From positions 1-64,000 of the forward strand of contig MAAI01000030.1 of assembly GCA_002163115.1 (NCBI GenBank): DNA of 64,000 bases. The letters run 5' to 3'. Under the pieces are notes generated by a model that worked only from the letters and a program-made list of their open reading frames with translations, ran no database searches and was not told the origin of the DNA. Within the stretch, counting starts at the first letter, position 1; the number at the start of each line of letters is the position of its first letter. Source of the DNA: Methylophaga sp. 41_12_T18. GTDB taxonomy: Bacteria > Pseudomonadota > Gammaproteobacteria > Nitrosococcales > Methylophagaceae. A program made the translations under genes and the position numbers. Positions 18,581 through 27,759 of the stretch are shown here, piece by piece.

Positions 18581-18631
18581 TTGACACAATTATACCGACC
18601 GGTACAATTATCTCAACCATACCAATCGGTA
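18581..18631 (+). promoter_or_regulatory. Strong promoter overlapped by TetR operators (SDR gene)
   Basis: TTGACA (18581-18586) and TACAAT (18603-18608) are 16 bases apart. The palindrome TACCGACCGGTA (18593-18604) lies in the spacer and touches the -10. A second copy, TACCAATCGGTA (18620-18631), covers the start of the transcript, with 27 bases between the two centres. Binding of the TetR-type repressor would hide the promoter. Confidence 0.75.
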
Positions 18632-18665
18632 CATAATTATTTAACTAACCTTAATGGAGTAAAAA

Positions 18666-19406
18666 ATGAATTTTGAAATTAACAACAAAATTGCATTAGT
18701 AACAGGGGCTAATCGTGGAATAGGTAAAGCCATTGTTGAATCATTTATTCAACATGGTGCGACTAAGGTATATCTTGCTGTGCGTGACGTTGAATCGACT
18801 AATGATTTAGTAGCAAGATATGGTGATCAGGTTGAGACTGTTTATATGGATGTATCAAAGCCTGAATCGATCATAGCGGCTTCTAAAATGGCAACCGATG
18901 TACAGGTCGTGGTTAACAATGCAGGTATATTAAAACCAGCTGATCCACTCAATGATGATATCGAGGAAGCCTTTAGCCAAGAGTTAACTGTAAATACCTT
19001 TGGTTTAATCAGAGTCGCCAAAGCATTTATTCCCTTGCTTGAACAAAATGGCGGCGGTGCATTTGTTCAAATCAACTCTATCGCTTCAATTAAAAACTTT
19101 ACTGGTTTCACCAGTTATTCGGCGTCAAAAGCGGCCGCCTACTCGCTAACTCAAGGTTTAAAAGATCAAGTTGCTGATAAAAATATCCAAGTTCTTAGCG
19201 TTCACCCTGGGCCTATTGCAACCGATATGGCCGACTCCGTAGGCATGGGTGAAATGGGCGAAGCGACCTCCGTTGTTTCAGAAGGGATCGTCACAGCACT
19301 TGCTGCTGGCGACTTTCATTTATTTCCAGATACGATGGCTCAACAGTTCTGGCAGCTTTATCAAGACTTCTCTGCAGGCATAGTAGAAGCACCACTCGGT
19401 GAATAG
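18666..19406 (+). CDS. Short-chain dehydrogenase/reductase
   Basis: 246 residues, a classical SDR. It shows the nucleotide-binding TGANRGIGKA, the NNAGIL motif and the catalytic Ser in QINSIASI, followed by Tyr-x-x-x-Lys in SYSASKAA, and HPGPIATDM. The acidic residue position after the second strand (AVRDVE) has an Arg, favouring NADPH. The substrate is unknown. A TGGAG Shine-Dalgarno sequence precedes the ATG. It is expressed from a promoter overlapped by TetR-type operators, which suggests induction by a small reactive compound. Confidence 0.93.
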   Translation: MNFEINNKIALVTGANRGIGKAIVESFIQHGATKVYLAVRDVESTNDLVARYGDQVETVYMDVSKPESIIAASKMATDVQVVVNNAGILKPADPLNDDIEEAFSQELTVNTFGLIRVAKAFIPLLEQNGGGAFVQINSIASIKNFTGFTSYSASKAAAYSLTQGLKDQVADKNIQVLSVHPGPIATDMADSVGMGEMGEATSVVSEGIVTALAAGDFHLFPDTMAQQFWQLYQDFSAGIVEAPLGE

Positions 19407-19418
19407 TCACATCATGAA

Positions 19419-19450
19419 ATCATTGACGGAGATTAAATCCCGTCAGTGAT
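19419..19450. terminator. Hairpin between convergent SDR and kinase genes
   Basis: ATCATTGACGG (19419-19429) pairs with CCGTCAGTGAT (19440-19450) over 11 positions, including one G-T, around a ten-base loop. It lies between two convergent stops (19406 and 19452) and can serve both strands. T-runs are weak. Confidence 0.6.
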
Positions 19451-19451
19451 G

Positions 19452-20615
19452 TTATTCAGATTTATTTAATGGCAGACGAACAAAAAATAAACTGCCTTGC
19501 TTAGGTAAGCTTTCGAAGGTGAGGGTTCCCTTCATTTCATTTACTAAGTATTGCGCTTGATAAAGACCAATACCTGCGCCTGCAATTTCATTTTTTTCCG
19601 CATACTCTAAACGCAAAAATGGCATAAATATTTTTTCCTTATATTCACGATCTATTCCGACGCCGGTATCCATAATGCTAATTTGTACTTGCTGACCTTC
19701 TATCTGTTTAACATCGATATTAACTAAGCCTTGTGGAGAATTAAACTTAATTGCGTTGGTTAGTAAATTGCTAAAAACCTGTCTAAGGTGATGTTCATCA
19801 GCATCAATAGTTAGGTCAGTTTGATTATAATTAATCGCTATTCCAAGCTTATTGGCTTGCTGTTGAATACCTCTCACCGCAGCAAGAATGACATTGTTCA
19901 AGTCTACTTTTTCAACTGAAAATTTCAGTTGTCGATTCTCCATATCGGCCACATCGAGAATATCATTCACCAAACTCAACAGGTGATTGCCTGCATCCAT
20001 AATGCAGTCACGACCAGCCAATACTTTTTCCACTTCGCCAGCGATAATTTGCTGCTCTTGTAATTGAGTAAAACCCAAAACCGCATTTAAGGGTGTTTTA
20101 AATTCATGACTCATTCTTGATAAGAATTTTGTTTTTGCCTGATTGGCCATTTCAGCTAGGTGTTTTGCCCTGGCTAACTCCCCTGTTCGCTCAGCAACTT
20201 GATGCTCCAGTTCTTCATGTAAACATTTTAATGTCAGGTGATTTCTTACTCGGGCAATCACTTCCGATTCCACAAAAGGTTTGCGAATGTAATCGACGCA
20301 GCCGGCTTCAAAGCCTTTAATGACATCATTACTATCGGTACTGGCTGAAATAAAAACGATAGGGATGTTTTCTGTCTCTTCTGAGGCTTTCACTTTCCGA
20401 CAAATTTCGAGCCCATTAATATCAGGCAACGTTATGTCTAATAAAATCAGGTCTGGAAGGTGCTGCCAAATATGATTCAACGCTTGTTGGCCGCTTTTAG
20501 CTAATGAAATGTCATAGCCTACTGTTTTAAGCGTGTTATATAGCACTTTGAGGTTGTCTGATTGGTCATCAACAATCAATACTTTCTTATTTATTAATTT
20601 TTCAATATCAAACAT
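19452..20615 (-). CDS. Response regulator-histidine kinase (REC-HisKA-HATPase)
   Basis: 387 residues, soluble. A receiver domain comes first (VLIVDDQSDN, phospho-acceptor Asp in ILLDITLPD, Lys in YIRKPF), then a short coiled linker. The HisKA box follows with His in MSHEFKTPLNAVLGF, and the ATPase domain has the N-box LLTNAIKFN and G-boxes DTGVGID and GAGIGLY. I chose ATG 20615, preceded by GAAGG, over an upstream TTG. It lies 33 bases after the large hybrid kinase gene, so the two probably form one phosphorelay in which this receiver gates the kinase. Confidence 0.9.
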   Translation of the reverse strand: MFDIEKLINKKVLIVDDQSDNLKVLYNTLKTVGYDISLAKSGQQALNHIWQHLPDLILLDITLPDINGLEICRKVKASEETENIPIVFISASTDSNDVIKGFEAGCVDYIRKPFVESEVIARVRNHLTLKCLHEELEHQVAERTGELARAKHLAEMANQAKTKFLSRMSHEFKTPLNAVLGFTQLQEQQIIAGEVEKVLAGRDCIMDAGNHLLSLVNDILDVADMENRQLKFSVEKVDLNNVILAAVRGIQQQANKLGIAINYNQTDLTIDADEHHLRQVFSNLLTNAIKFNSPQGLVNIDVKQIEGQQVQISIMDTGVGIDREYKEKIFMPFLRLEYAEKNEIAGAGIGLYQAQYLVNEMKGTLTFESLPKQGSLFFVRLPLNKSE

Positions 20616-20648
20616 TTCATCAGCCTTCAAAAGTTAGATATTTCTATT

Positions 20649-23414
20649 TCAAGTTTCACCCAAACTGAACTGCTTTACAATCTCTGCAATACCATCGAAA
20701 TCTAGATCTTCTGCTAACAGTCTTAAATGCTGAGCTAATTCAGCCTCGATCAATTGCGTCGCCTCAAGGGAATCAATAAAATCACCTATTTTGGTAATCT
20801 GGCCAGATTCAATTGCTGTTAAAATTTTAGCAGACATTGCTTTAGGTATCGTAATGGTTGAAAAATCATAGCCATCCACACTCAGCTCAGGACTAAATTC
20901 TACATCCGCCATATAATCAAACTGCACAGCCAATAAATCAGCGAGTAATTCAAATAGCTTTTCACGAACAAACGGTTTGCCAATAAACCCATCCACACCT
21001 TCCTGACGATACATTTGTTGATGATGTTCAAATACCGAGGCAGAAATCATTACTATTTTAATGTCTTTATTAGTATGATTTTTTCTGATCTGACGGGTCA
21101 CTTCCAACCCATCAACCCCCTGCATGTGATAGTCAGAAAAAACGATATCAGGCATAAAGTCTGACACTAGGGCAATGCCATCTCTACCATTGTCAGCAAC
21201 TTTAACATCAACACCTATTCCTTCTAATACGCGTGTTAATACATCCAAGTTTTCCTGAATATCATCTATCAATACCGTTTTTACAGTTTGGCCCTGCTTG
21301 AGACGACTGACATTGATATAGGGACTCTCTACCGTCATATCATCTTGTTCAGATGCCGGTAGATGCAAACTAAAAAAGAAGCGACTACTTTCCCCAGGTA
21401 CAGATTCCATCGCCAATTCAGCGCCTAACAGTTGCAATAATGTTTTGGAAATAGACAATCCAAGTCCGGTGCCACCTTGTTTAATGCCTTCTTCATCTTG
21501 CTGGAAGGCTTTAAAAATAGACGATTGTTTGGCCATCGCTATTCCTTGGCCAGTATCACGTACTTCAAAGTAATAATCGTCATTTTCTAAAGGGTTAATA
21601 ATCAAACGAATACTGCCTGTAGAGGTGAACTTCACGGCATTGCCAATTAAGTTAACTAGAATTTGGCGTAGCTTGACTGAGTCACTATAAACATTGATTT
21701 TTTTACCTTTAGTGATCCCTTCAATCGTTAAGGCCACACCTTTTTCCTTGCAACGCATAGAGAAAATAGTGAATAAATCTTGGCTCAAACTTTCCAGGTC
21801 AAAGTGAGTTTTATGAAGCTCCATCTTGCCTGCTTCAATTTTAGAAAAATCTAAAATATCATTAATAATGCTTAACAGGTGTTTACCAGCGCGATGAATA
21901 GCATCAATATCATTTCTTTGCTGTATAGACAGTCCAAGGCTTCGATATAATATCTGGCTATAGCCCATAATGGCATTAAGAGGAGTACGAATTTCATGAC
22001 TCATACTCGAAATAAAAACACTTTTAGCTTTATTTGCTGACTCTGCTTTTTGTTGAGCAGATTTAAGATCTTGTTCGGCCTGTTCGCGTTTCATACTCAT
22101 GCTATTGATCGCTGCCGACAAAATATCTTGCTCGCTTCGAATATCTACTCGTTTACTAAAATCACCTTCAGAAATACTCACGCAAACATCGGTTAATTCA
22201 CTGTATAAGGCCATGACTTTATTAAAGCTGCCATTCATCTGAGATATTTCATCATCAACATTACTTTGCAATGCCATATTTTCAGTTAAGCCACCCAATG
22301 CTAAGGCATCAGCTGCTTGGGCTGCGAAGCCAACACGTTGTGCTATTGAACGAGCGGTTCTAAAAGATAAGAAACTAACAATCAACAAGCCAATAAAGGC
22401 AAAGCCCAATTGCAGCAACACCGCGGTTCTTATTGGAGAGATAATTGCCTCCTCAGATTTTCGGACGATAACTCCCCAACTGCCAGTCGGTACTGGTGCT
22501 GTCACAAAATAATATTTTTTGTTATCTAATGGATCCTCTACCAGCTCTAATAAGCCCGAATCCATATCAGCATAGTATTTAGCAAAAATATCCTTATAAC
22601 CTGTTTCGGCAATTGTTTTAGTAATCAATTGCTCACGTTCATCAGATGTTGCTGAGATAAACTTTCCCAAGCGACTGATCAAAAAAATATCGATTTTTTG
22701 TCGGTCCTTTATTTGTTGAATAAATTCTAAAATCGCACTTAAAGAACGGTCAACACCTGCTACACCTTTGAATTCTTCGTTAATGACTATCGGATAGGTA
22801 TATTCCATGATCATCTTGCCTTCATAATCATAAGGCTCTGTAACCATTGGCATTGCGATTTTATGCTCTATAAACTGCTCTTTATTGCCTTGGTAATAGA
22901 GACTGGATTCCATATCTACCAAATTTTCTAGATAAATATTGCCTTTATCGTGCTCCGTTTTACCTCGATACCAATACGGTATAAAACGACCTTTTTTATC
23001 GATAGATTCCGCAGAAATTTTATTTATTTCAGCTGATGACAAATAGTCTTGATCACTCTGATCAGCATTGGGCTCATAGCCAAAATAGGCACCGGTAAAT
23101 TCAGGGAAAGCAATAAGGATTTGCTGAGCATAGGCTGTCGATGAAATACGATCACCGAATAGGCCATTTTGCTGCGCATGCGCCATTGTTTTGGCCGCAA
23201 CTATAGAGCGAGTATTACCGCGTTCAATTTCTCTAGATACAATTTCGGCAATGCTTTTAAGCTGGTTTTCATTCGCGGCGAGTGCTGACGAGTAATTCTG
23301 CGAGGTGGTAAAGATAATAATAACAAGCAAAATCAATACGGTAGGTACGACGCCAAGTAATAGCATTTTACCTAATAGGCTGTGCGTAAATTTTATATTT
23401 GTATCATTTTTCAT
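20649..23414 (-). CDS. Membrane hybrid sensor kinase (dCache-HAMP-HisKA-HATPase-REC)
   Basis: 921 residues. Two membrane segments (about 13-32 and 335-357) flank a periplasmic dCache-type sensor with YFGYEPNADQ and GVAGVDRSLS, as in amino-acid or carboxylate chemosensors. A HAMP-like region, a coiled linker and HisKA (His in MSHEIRTPLNAIMGYSQ) follow, then HATPase (N-box LIGNAVKFT, GGTGLGLSIS) and a receiver (Asp in DIVFSDYHMQ). The last 100 residues are not a recognisable HPt domain. A class D beta-lactamase gene lies 162 bases upstream and a REC-kinase gene just downstream. The signal is unknown. Confidence 0.92.
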   Translation of the reverse strand: MKNDTNIKFTHSLLGKMLLLGVVPTVLILLVIIIFTTSQNYSSALAANENQLKSIAEIVSREIERGNTRSIVAAKTMAHAQQNGLFGDRISSTAYAQQILIAFPEFTGAYFGYEPNADQSDQDYLSSAEINKISAESIDKKGRFIPYWYRGKTEHDKGNIYLENLVDMESSLYYQGNKEQFIEHKIAMPMVTEPYDYEGKMIMEYTYPIVINEEFKGVAGVDRSLSAILEFIQQIKDRQKIDIFLISRLGKFISATSDEREQLITKTIAETGYKDIFAKYYADMDSGLLELVEDPLDNKKYYFVTAPVPTGSWGVIVRKSEEAIISPIRTAVLLQLGFAFIGLLIVSFLSFRTARSIAQRVGFAAQAADALALGGLTENMALQSNVDDEISQMNGSFNKVMALYSELTDVCVSISEGDFSKRVDIRSEQDILSAAINSMSMKREQAEQDLKSAQQKAESANKAKSVFISSMSHEIRTPLNAIMGYSQILYRSLGLSIQQRNDIDAIHRAGKHLLSIINDILDFSKIEAGKMELHKTHFDLESLSQDLFTIFSMRCKEKGVALTIEGITKGKKINVYSDSVKLRQILVNLIGNAVKFTSTGSIRLIINPLENDDYYFEVRDTGQGIAMAKQSSIFKAFQQDEEGIKQGGTGLGLSISKTLLQLLGAELAMESVPGESSRFFFSLHLPASEQDDMTVESPYINVSRLKQGQTVKTVLIDDIQENLDVLTRVLEGIGVDVKVADNGRDGIALVSDFMPDIVFSDYHMQGVDGLEVTRQIRKNHTNKDIKIVMISASVFEHHQQMYRQEGVDGFIGKPFVREKLFELLADLLAVQFDYMADVEFSPELSVDGYDFSTITIPKAMSAKILTAIESGQITKIGDFIDSLEATQLIEAELAQHLRLLAEDLDFDGIAEIVKQFSLGET

Positions 23415-23576
23415 GTTAACCCTAGATATACTATTAACAAGGGTGTTGAAAACTACAAAAATATAAATAATGCTTTGAATATAAAGACTTTAACTCAGTT
23501 TAAACAATGACTCAATCCATATCAAGAAGTTACCATTACTTCAATCTATTTAATTTAAGCTTTCCACATTGAATGA

Positions 23577-24347
23577 CTAGTTAATAATACCTTTAAGCTT
23601 CAATGCTTCTATAGTTAACTGTCTTCGAAGTGCTAGGTCAGACTTTGCTTTCACCTTAATATAGTTGGCAAACAACCATACTTTACCTGCAACTTCCACA
23701 TAGCCTACATACCAACCATGTTCTCCTTGCCAACCTGTTTTAGCCCAAACTTTATAATCAGGTGTGTCCTCAACCAACATAATTTCTTTTAGCGTTTTAA
23801 AATGATTGGCTGCTATTGGTAACTCTTCTAAATAAACCTTCCTCAAAAAATTTATTTGCTGTCTAGGAGATACCCGTAAATCTCCTTCTAACCAAAAAGT
23901 AGAGATATCATCGCCAACTTTCCGATTGCCATAGTCAAAAAGATTTAAATATTTTTGATAAGTCGGTTTACCAATTTTCACAGCGAAGCGTTGATAACAC
24001 CAGACGCATGACAAAGAAAATGCCGTTGCTAAAGTTTGATCAGAGTTCCAAGGTTCATATTGCCTGCTAACGCCATCCCACTTTATAATTTCAACCTGAT
24101 TTTTAATGATTCCCTCTTGTAGAGCAATCAACGTATTCGGAATTTTAAAGGTGGATGCAGGTATATTCGCCCACGTCACTTTTTTAGCATTATGCTGATA
24201 TTCAACACTGCCACTGAGCGAAGAAATCAGTAATACACCGTCTATACCAGCCGTGTCATAAAGCGTATCAATGCCATCATTATTAGCTGATAACGCTGAT
24301 GAAACGAGCAATAGCAAAATGGTGTTAACAAATATCTTTCTGAACAT
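23577..24347 (-). CDS. Class D (OXA-type) beta-lactamase
   Basis: A periplasmic serine beta-lactamase of 256 residues with a signal peptide ending near SSALSA. Family motifs are complete: the nucleophile in PASTFKIPN, where the Lys is normally carbamylated; S-x-V as SCV; FDYGN; the omega-loop FWLEGDLRVSPRQQ; and AKTGW. The start was moved to ATG 24347 because GGGGATAT sits just upstream and the signal peptide then begins MFRKIF. It has no mobile element nearby and shares the AT content of its neighbours, so it looks resident. Two Cys residues flank the S-x-V motif. The spectrum cannot be told from sequence. Confidence 0.92.
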   Translation of the reverse strand: MFRKIFVNTILLLLVSSALSANNDGIDTLYDTAGIDGVLLISSLSGSVEYQHNAKKVTWANIPASTFKIPNTLIALQEGIIKNQVEIIKWDGVSRQYEPWNSDQTLATAFSLSCVWCYQRFAVKIGKPTYQKYLNLFDYGNRKVGDDISTFWLEGDLRVSPRQQINFLRKVYLEELPIAANHFKTLKEIMLVEDTPDYKVWAKTGWQGEHGWYVGYVEVAGKVWLFANYIKVKAKSDLALRRQLTIEALKLKGIIN

Positions 24348-24549
24348 ATATCCCCAAGGTGTATTATTTTCATTCGCGATCACTATAGTATTTCTAACTA
24401 TAGATTATTCAAAATTTATATCGTTAATTTTACTCAGACTTAACAACCAACTTGCTCATTTTTAACCCAAGTAATATATATGCAATCAGGCTTTGCCAAT
24501 CACACATACTGCCGTTATGCTGACAGTAATTAAAACTAAGGAGTGATTC

Positions 24550-24963
24550 ATGTTTGAAATTGAAATTTGGGCTGTTTTGATTGCTGCCATCATTATTGCC
24601 GGTTTAATTGGCTTTGTCATTGGTCGACGCCAAGCACCGGGCGGACAGAATGAAATCGATAAACTTATCCAAGAGTATGAGCAGAAATTGAGTCAACAAC
24701 AAAGTGACATCGACTCTTATCAGCACTTAGTTCATGAACACTATGATACGACTGCTGACTTATTCAAAAATATGGCTGGCTCATATAAAAAGATGTTTGA
24801 TCATCTATCTTCGGGCAATGAGCAACTCGGTAATCTTTCTGACAAACGTGTATTGCCTGAACGTGCAGGAGCATTGTTAGATGGACCGGATGTCTATGAC
24901 GCTAAAGCCAATGACTTTATGAACCCGAATATCAAAGCTGACGAAGACGCTCTTAGCCGCTAA
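24550..24963 (+). CDS. zapG: ZapG/YhcB-type membrane protein (DUF1043)
   Basis: 137 residues: one N-terminal membrane segment (about 7-25), the family's conserved GFVIGRR turn, and a cytoplasmic coiled coil with YQHLVHEHYDTTADLFKNMAGSYKKMFDHLS, the signature of YhcB/DUF1043. In E. coli this protein links cell elongation, division and envelope synthesis. Here it is a single gene that ends where the 6S RNA/zapA cluster begins on the opposite strand. AAGGAGTGATTC is a strong ribosome site. Confidence 0.9.
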   Translation: MFEIEIWAVLIAAIIIAGLIGFVIGRRQAPGGQNEIDKLIQEYEQKLSQQQSDIDSYQHLVHEHYDTTADLFKNMAGSYKKMFDHLSSGNEQLGNLSDKRVLPERAGALLDGPDVYDAKANDFMNPNIKADEDALSR

Positions 24964-25041
24964 TATAATAGCTAAAAATAATATTTCATTCTGAAAGTTT
25001 GGAAGTAATTCTGATTCACCGAACGGTGAACTTAAAGTAAT

Positions 25042-25214
25042 AGTCCCCACAGTGTCGTTGTGACGGGGTTCTTGAACCATTGGGTTCAAGTGGTTACCTA
25101 GTTTAGGTATCGGGCTTCCCATCTTGTGGGCATGCACGCCAACCTAAATTTGATATCCATGCAATTTGCTTATCGGCTCAAGACACATGTCAGTCGCGAG
25201 CACCGCAGAGACAT
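25042..25214 (-). ncRNA. ssrS: 6S RNA
   Basis: Read on the minus strand, this stretch has the conserved 6S blocks: CTTGAGCCGATA near the 5' side, GGTTGGCGTGCATGCCCA, GAAGCCCGATACC, and the stem-loop ACTTGAACCC/GGTTCAAG. The closing stem is exact: GTCTCTGCGGTG (25201-25212) pairs with CACTGTGGGGAC (25043-25054) over 12 positions with G-U pairs. The length of about 173 bases fits. It lies immediately downstream of zapA on the same strand, its place in most gammaproteobacteria. 6S RNA mimics an open promoter and sequesters sigma-70 RNA polymerase in stationary phase. The 5-formyl-THF cyclo-ligase gene that often follows is absent. Confidence 0.93.
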
Positions 25215-25255
25215 GGTTCTATGATAACCCGAATGAATTTAAAAAAAGGATTTTT

Positions 25256-25561
25256 TTACAATTCCAGTTGGCGATCTTCATCTAAAAAAGCGCTAACTCT
25301 ATCTTTCATCTGAGAAATCTTTGCATCCATCTCATCGGTGTCTTGACCACCATCATTTTGTAAACTGATCAATTCATGCGCTAAATTTAATGCCGCAATC
25401 ACTGCAATACGGTCTAGGCCAACGACCTTACCCGTTCCTCTAATTTGCTCCATATTTTTATGCAGCATTTGTGCTGAAGCAATTAATGCGTCTTTCTCAT
25501 CTTCAGGACAGGCAACCTGATATTCCTTGCCAAGGATATTGACGTTAATAGGTGAACTCAT
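25256..25561 (-). CDS. zapA: Cell division protein ZapA
   Basis: 101 residues. ZapA binds and bundles FtsZ filaments at the division ring. The protein shows the family core VNILGKEYQVACPEDEKDALIASAQMLHKNM and then GLDRIAVIAALNLAHELI, with a C-terminal coiled coil. Its ATG overlaps the stop of the upstream ZapB-like gene by four bases (ATGA), so the two are translationally coupled. The 6S RNA gene follows within about 40 bases. Confidence 0.95.
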   Translation of the reverse strand: MSSPINVNILGKEYQVACPEDEKDALIASAQMLHKNMEQIRGTGKVVGLDRIAVIAALNLAHELISLQNDGGQDTDEMDAKISQMKDRVSAFLDEDRQLEL

Positions 25562-25767
25562 AACTCAGCATCCAATTCTTTTAATCGACCCACCATCGTC
25601 TCAATACGGCCACGTGCTAAGTCGGTTTTTTCAACTAATTGCGCACGTTCGGTCAACCAAGCCGCCTGTTGCGCTTTGAGTAACATATTTTCTTCGCGAA
25701 TGCGTCGACTAGCATGAAGGAGTTCATCTACTTGCTGTTCCAGCTGTTGAAGTGCGTCTTTTTCCAT
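25558..25767 (-). CDS. Small coiled-coil ZapB-like protein (TIGR02449 type)
   Basis: 69 residues, almost entirely a coiled coil: LEQQVDELLHASRRIREENMLLKAQQAAWLTERAQLVEKTDLARGRIETMVGRLKELD. This pattern with R-x-x-EN-x-LL and the C-terminal MVGRLKEL is that of the small family found directly upstream of zapA in gammaproteobacteria and likened to ZapB. A division role is inferred from position and length. Its stop overlaps the zapA start by four bases. It is divergent from ygfB. Confidence 0.85.
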   Translation of the reverse strand: MEKDALQQLEQQVDELLHASRRIREENMLLKAQQAAWLTERAQLVEKTDLARGRIETMVGRLKELDAEL

Positions 25768-25875
25768 TAATATTGAGTTCTTGGCTATGCGAAAATAATG
25801 CCTAACTATAGTCGTGCCCAGCTGATTGGGTCAACAACTGTCATAATATGTTTTTTAAATTTAGGTTGTATCATC

Positions 25876-26427
25876 ATGTCTCAATTATATTTTCCGTCTT
25901 TGGAAGCAGGTCAAGCAAACGGAGATGGCCCTGCTAGCACCTCTGAATTACAAGGCGCACTATGCGGCGTATTGTGCATGGATTCACAAGCTAACCGCGC
26001 AACTTGGTTCAAAACCTTATTTGAAGACATTCATCCAGATGAAGATGAACTACTTGATTTAATGGCTTTATTTGATCAAACAATACAAGCGCTTAACAGT
26101 CTTGATTTCGACTTCCAACTGGATCTTCCTGATGATAATGCGCCAATTTCGTCACGAATTACCGCTATGTCAGACTGGGGCCAAGGCCTCGTTTATGGTT
26201 TAGGTGTATCGGGATTAACGGAAGATACTGAACTATCGGCTGATTGCCAAGAATATATCGCAGACGTAGTCAAAATTGGTCAAATCAGCGATAGTGATCT
26301 AGAAGAAAACGATGATGAAGATACCAACTTCGAAGAACTAACCGAATATTTACGCATGGGTTTATTTTTACTCTACGGTGAGCTACAACCTATGAAACCT
26401 GAAGATAACGACCAACTCGAGCACTAA
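25876..26427 (+). CDS. ygfB: YgfB/UPF0149 family protein
   Basis: 183 residues from the chosen ATG. The protein carries the UPF0149 pattern: STSELQGALCGVLCMD near the N-terminus, DWGQGLVYGLG in the middle, and EELTEYLRMGLFLLYGEL at the end after an acidic stretch. An in-frame ATG at 25798 would add 26 residues that do not look like the family. In Pseudomonas a YgfB homologue tunes AmpG/AmpD-related and pyocin expression; the role here is unknown. It overlaps pepP by one base and heads the ygfB-pepP-ubiH-ubiI operon. Confidence 0.9.
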   Translation: MSQLYFPSLEAGQANGDGPASTSELQGALCGVLCMDSQANRATWFKTLFEDIHPDEDELLDLMALFDQTIQALNSLDFDFQLDLPDDNAPISSRITAMSDWGQGLVYGLGVSGLTEDTELSADCQEYIADVVKIGQISDSDLEENDDEDTNFEELTEYLRMGLFLLYGELQPMKPEDNDQLEH

Positions 26428-27746
26428 TGAACAAAAAAGAATTTGCTAAACGCCGGCAACGACTCATTGAGATTATGGGTGAAGACAGCATTGCTGTATT
26501 ACCCAATGCAAAAGTAGCAACGCGCAACCGTGATGTCGATTATATCTTTCGTAGTGATAGTAACTTTCACTATTTAAGCGGTTTTGATGAACCTCAATCG
26601 GTCGTTGTGATCGTGCCGGGGCGGCCACATGGTGAATATTTATTATTTTGCCGTGAACGCAATTTAGACAAAGAAATATGGGATGGTTATCGTGCAGGCC
26701 AAGAAGGTGCTATTGAAAAATATGGCGCTGACGACTCCTACCCTTTTTCTGATCTCAATGATATTTTGCCAGGCTTATTAGAGGGCAAAGAAAAAGTCTA
26801 TTACACCATGGGCAACCAACCAGGTTTTGACGAACGTATGGTCGGTTGGTTGAACCACCTTCGTAATGCTTCGCGACAAGGCATGCAATCGCCAACCGAG
26901 ATTGTTGAACTGGACCATGTTCTCAATGAGCTACGCTTATTCAAAAGCAGTGCCGAGATCAAGGCCATGCGCACAGCAGCAGACATCTCGGTGCAAGCTC
27001 ATATCAGAGCGATGCAATTTACCCAACCAGGTAAGTGGGAATATCAAGTTGAGGCGGAAATCATTCATGAGTTTATGAAAAATGATTGCCGCTCCCCCGC
27101 CTACCCCTCCATCGTTGGCGGTGGTGAAAATGGTTGTATTTTGCATTACATCGAAAATGATCACCGTTTAAAAAATAATGACTTATTATTGATCGATGCC
27201 GGTGCCGAATATGATTATTATGCCGCTGATATTACCCGTACATTTCCAATCAATGGCAAGTTCACTACCGCTCAGAAAGCCTTATATAACTTAGTATTAG
27301 ACGCTCAAAAAGCGGCGATTGCTGAAGTTAAGCCTGGCAACCACTGGAATCAGCCGCATGAAGCTGCAGTGCGTGTTTTGACTGAAGGCTTATTAAATTT
27401 AGGCTTATTAAAAGGTAAGTTAGAAACTCTTATTGAAAAAGAGCAGTATCGCGACTTTTACATGCACCGCACCGGCCATTGGTTGGGTATGGATGTTCAT
27501 GATGTCGGTGACTATAAAGTCGGTGGTGAGTGGCGCTTGTTAGAGCCAGGCATGGTCTTAACTGTCGAGCCCGGTTTATATGTTCGAGACTCTAATAAAA
27601 TAGATAAAAAATGGCATTTCATCGGTATTCGTATTGAGGATGATGTATTAGTAACCAAAACAGGTAACGAAGTCTTAACTGATGGCGCACCGAAAGAAGT
27701 TTATGAAATAGAAGCAATCATGGCTGCTGCAAAATCTTCCACATAA
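26427..27746 (+). CDS. pepP: Xaa-Pro aminopeptidase (PepP)
   Basis: 439 residues, cytoplasmic metallopeptidase that removes the N-terminal residue before proline. It shows the aminopeptidase P N-terminal domain (VDYIFRSDSNFHYLSGFDEP) and the pita-bread domain with the metal ligands: two Asp in LIDAGAEYDYYAADITRTFP, His in HRTGHWLGMDVHDVGDY, and Glu in LTVEPGLY and GIRIEDDV. Its ATG overlaps the ygfB stop. Placement ahead of ubiH is the conserved order. Confidence 0.97.
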   Translation: MNKKEFAKRRQRLIEIMGEDSIAVLPNAKVATRNRDVDYIFRSDSNFHYLSGFDEPQSVVVIVPGRPHGEYLLFCRERNLDKEIWDGYRAGQEGAIEKYGADDSYPFSDLNDILPGLLEGKEKVYYTMGNQPGFDERMVGWLNHLRNASRQGMQSPTEIVELDHVLNELRLFKSSAEIKAMRTAADISVQAHIRAMQFTQPGKWEYQVEAEIIHEFMKNDCRSPAYPSIVGGGENGCILHYIENDHRLKNNDLLLIDAGAEYDYYAADITRTFPINGKFTTAQKALYNLVLDAQKAAIAEVKPGNHWNQPHEAAVRVLTEGLLNLGLLKGKLETLIEKEQYRDFYMHRTGHWLGMDVHDVGDYKVGGEWRLLEPGMVLTVEPGLYVRDSNKIDKKWHFIGIRIEDDVLVTKTGNEVLTDGAPKEVYEIEAIMAAAKSST

Positions 27747-27759
27747 ATTAGGAATGACG

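Noticed and set aside
23577-24347. Mobile origin of the class D beta-lactamase
   Set aside because: No insertion sequence, integron site or composition shift is visible around it.
24877-25137. ORF on the minus strand between zapA and zapG
   Set aside because: It lies over the 6S RNA and its protein has no coherent pattern; the RNA explains the conservation.
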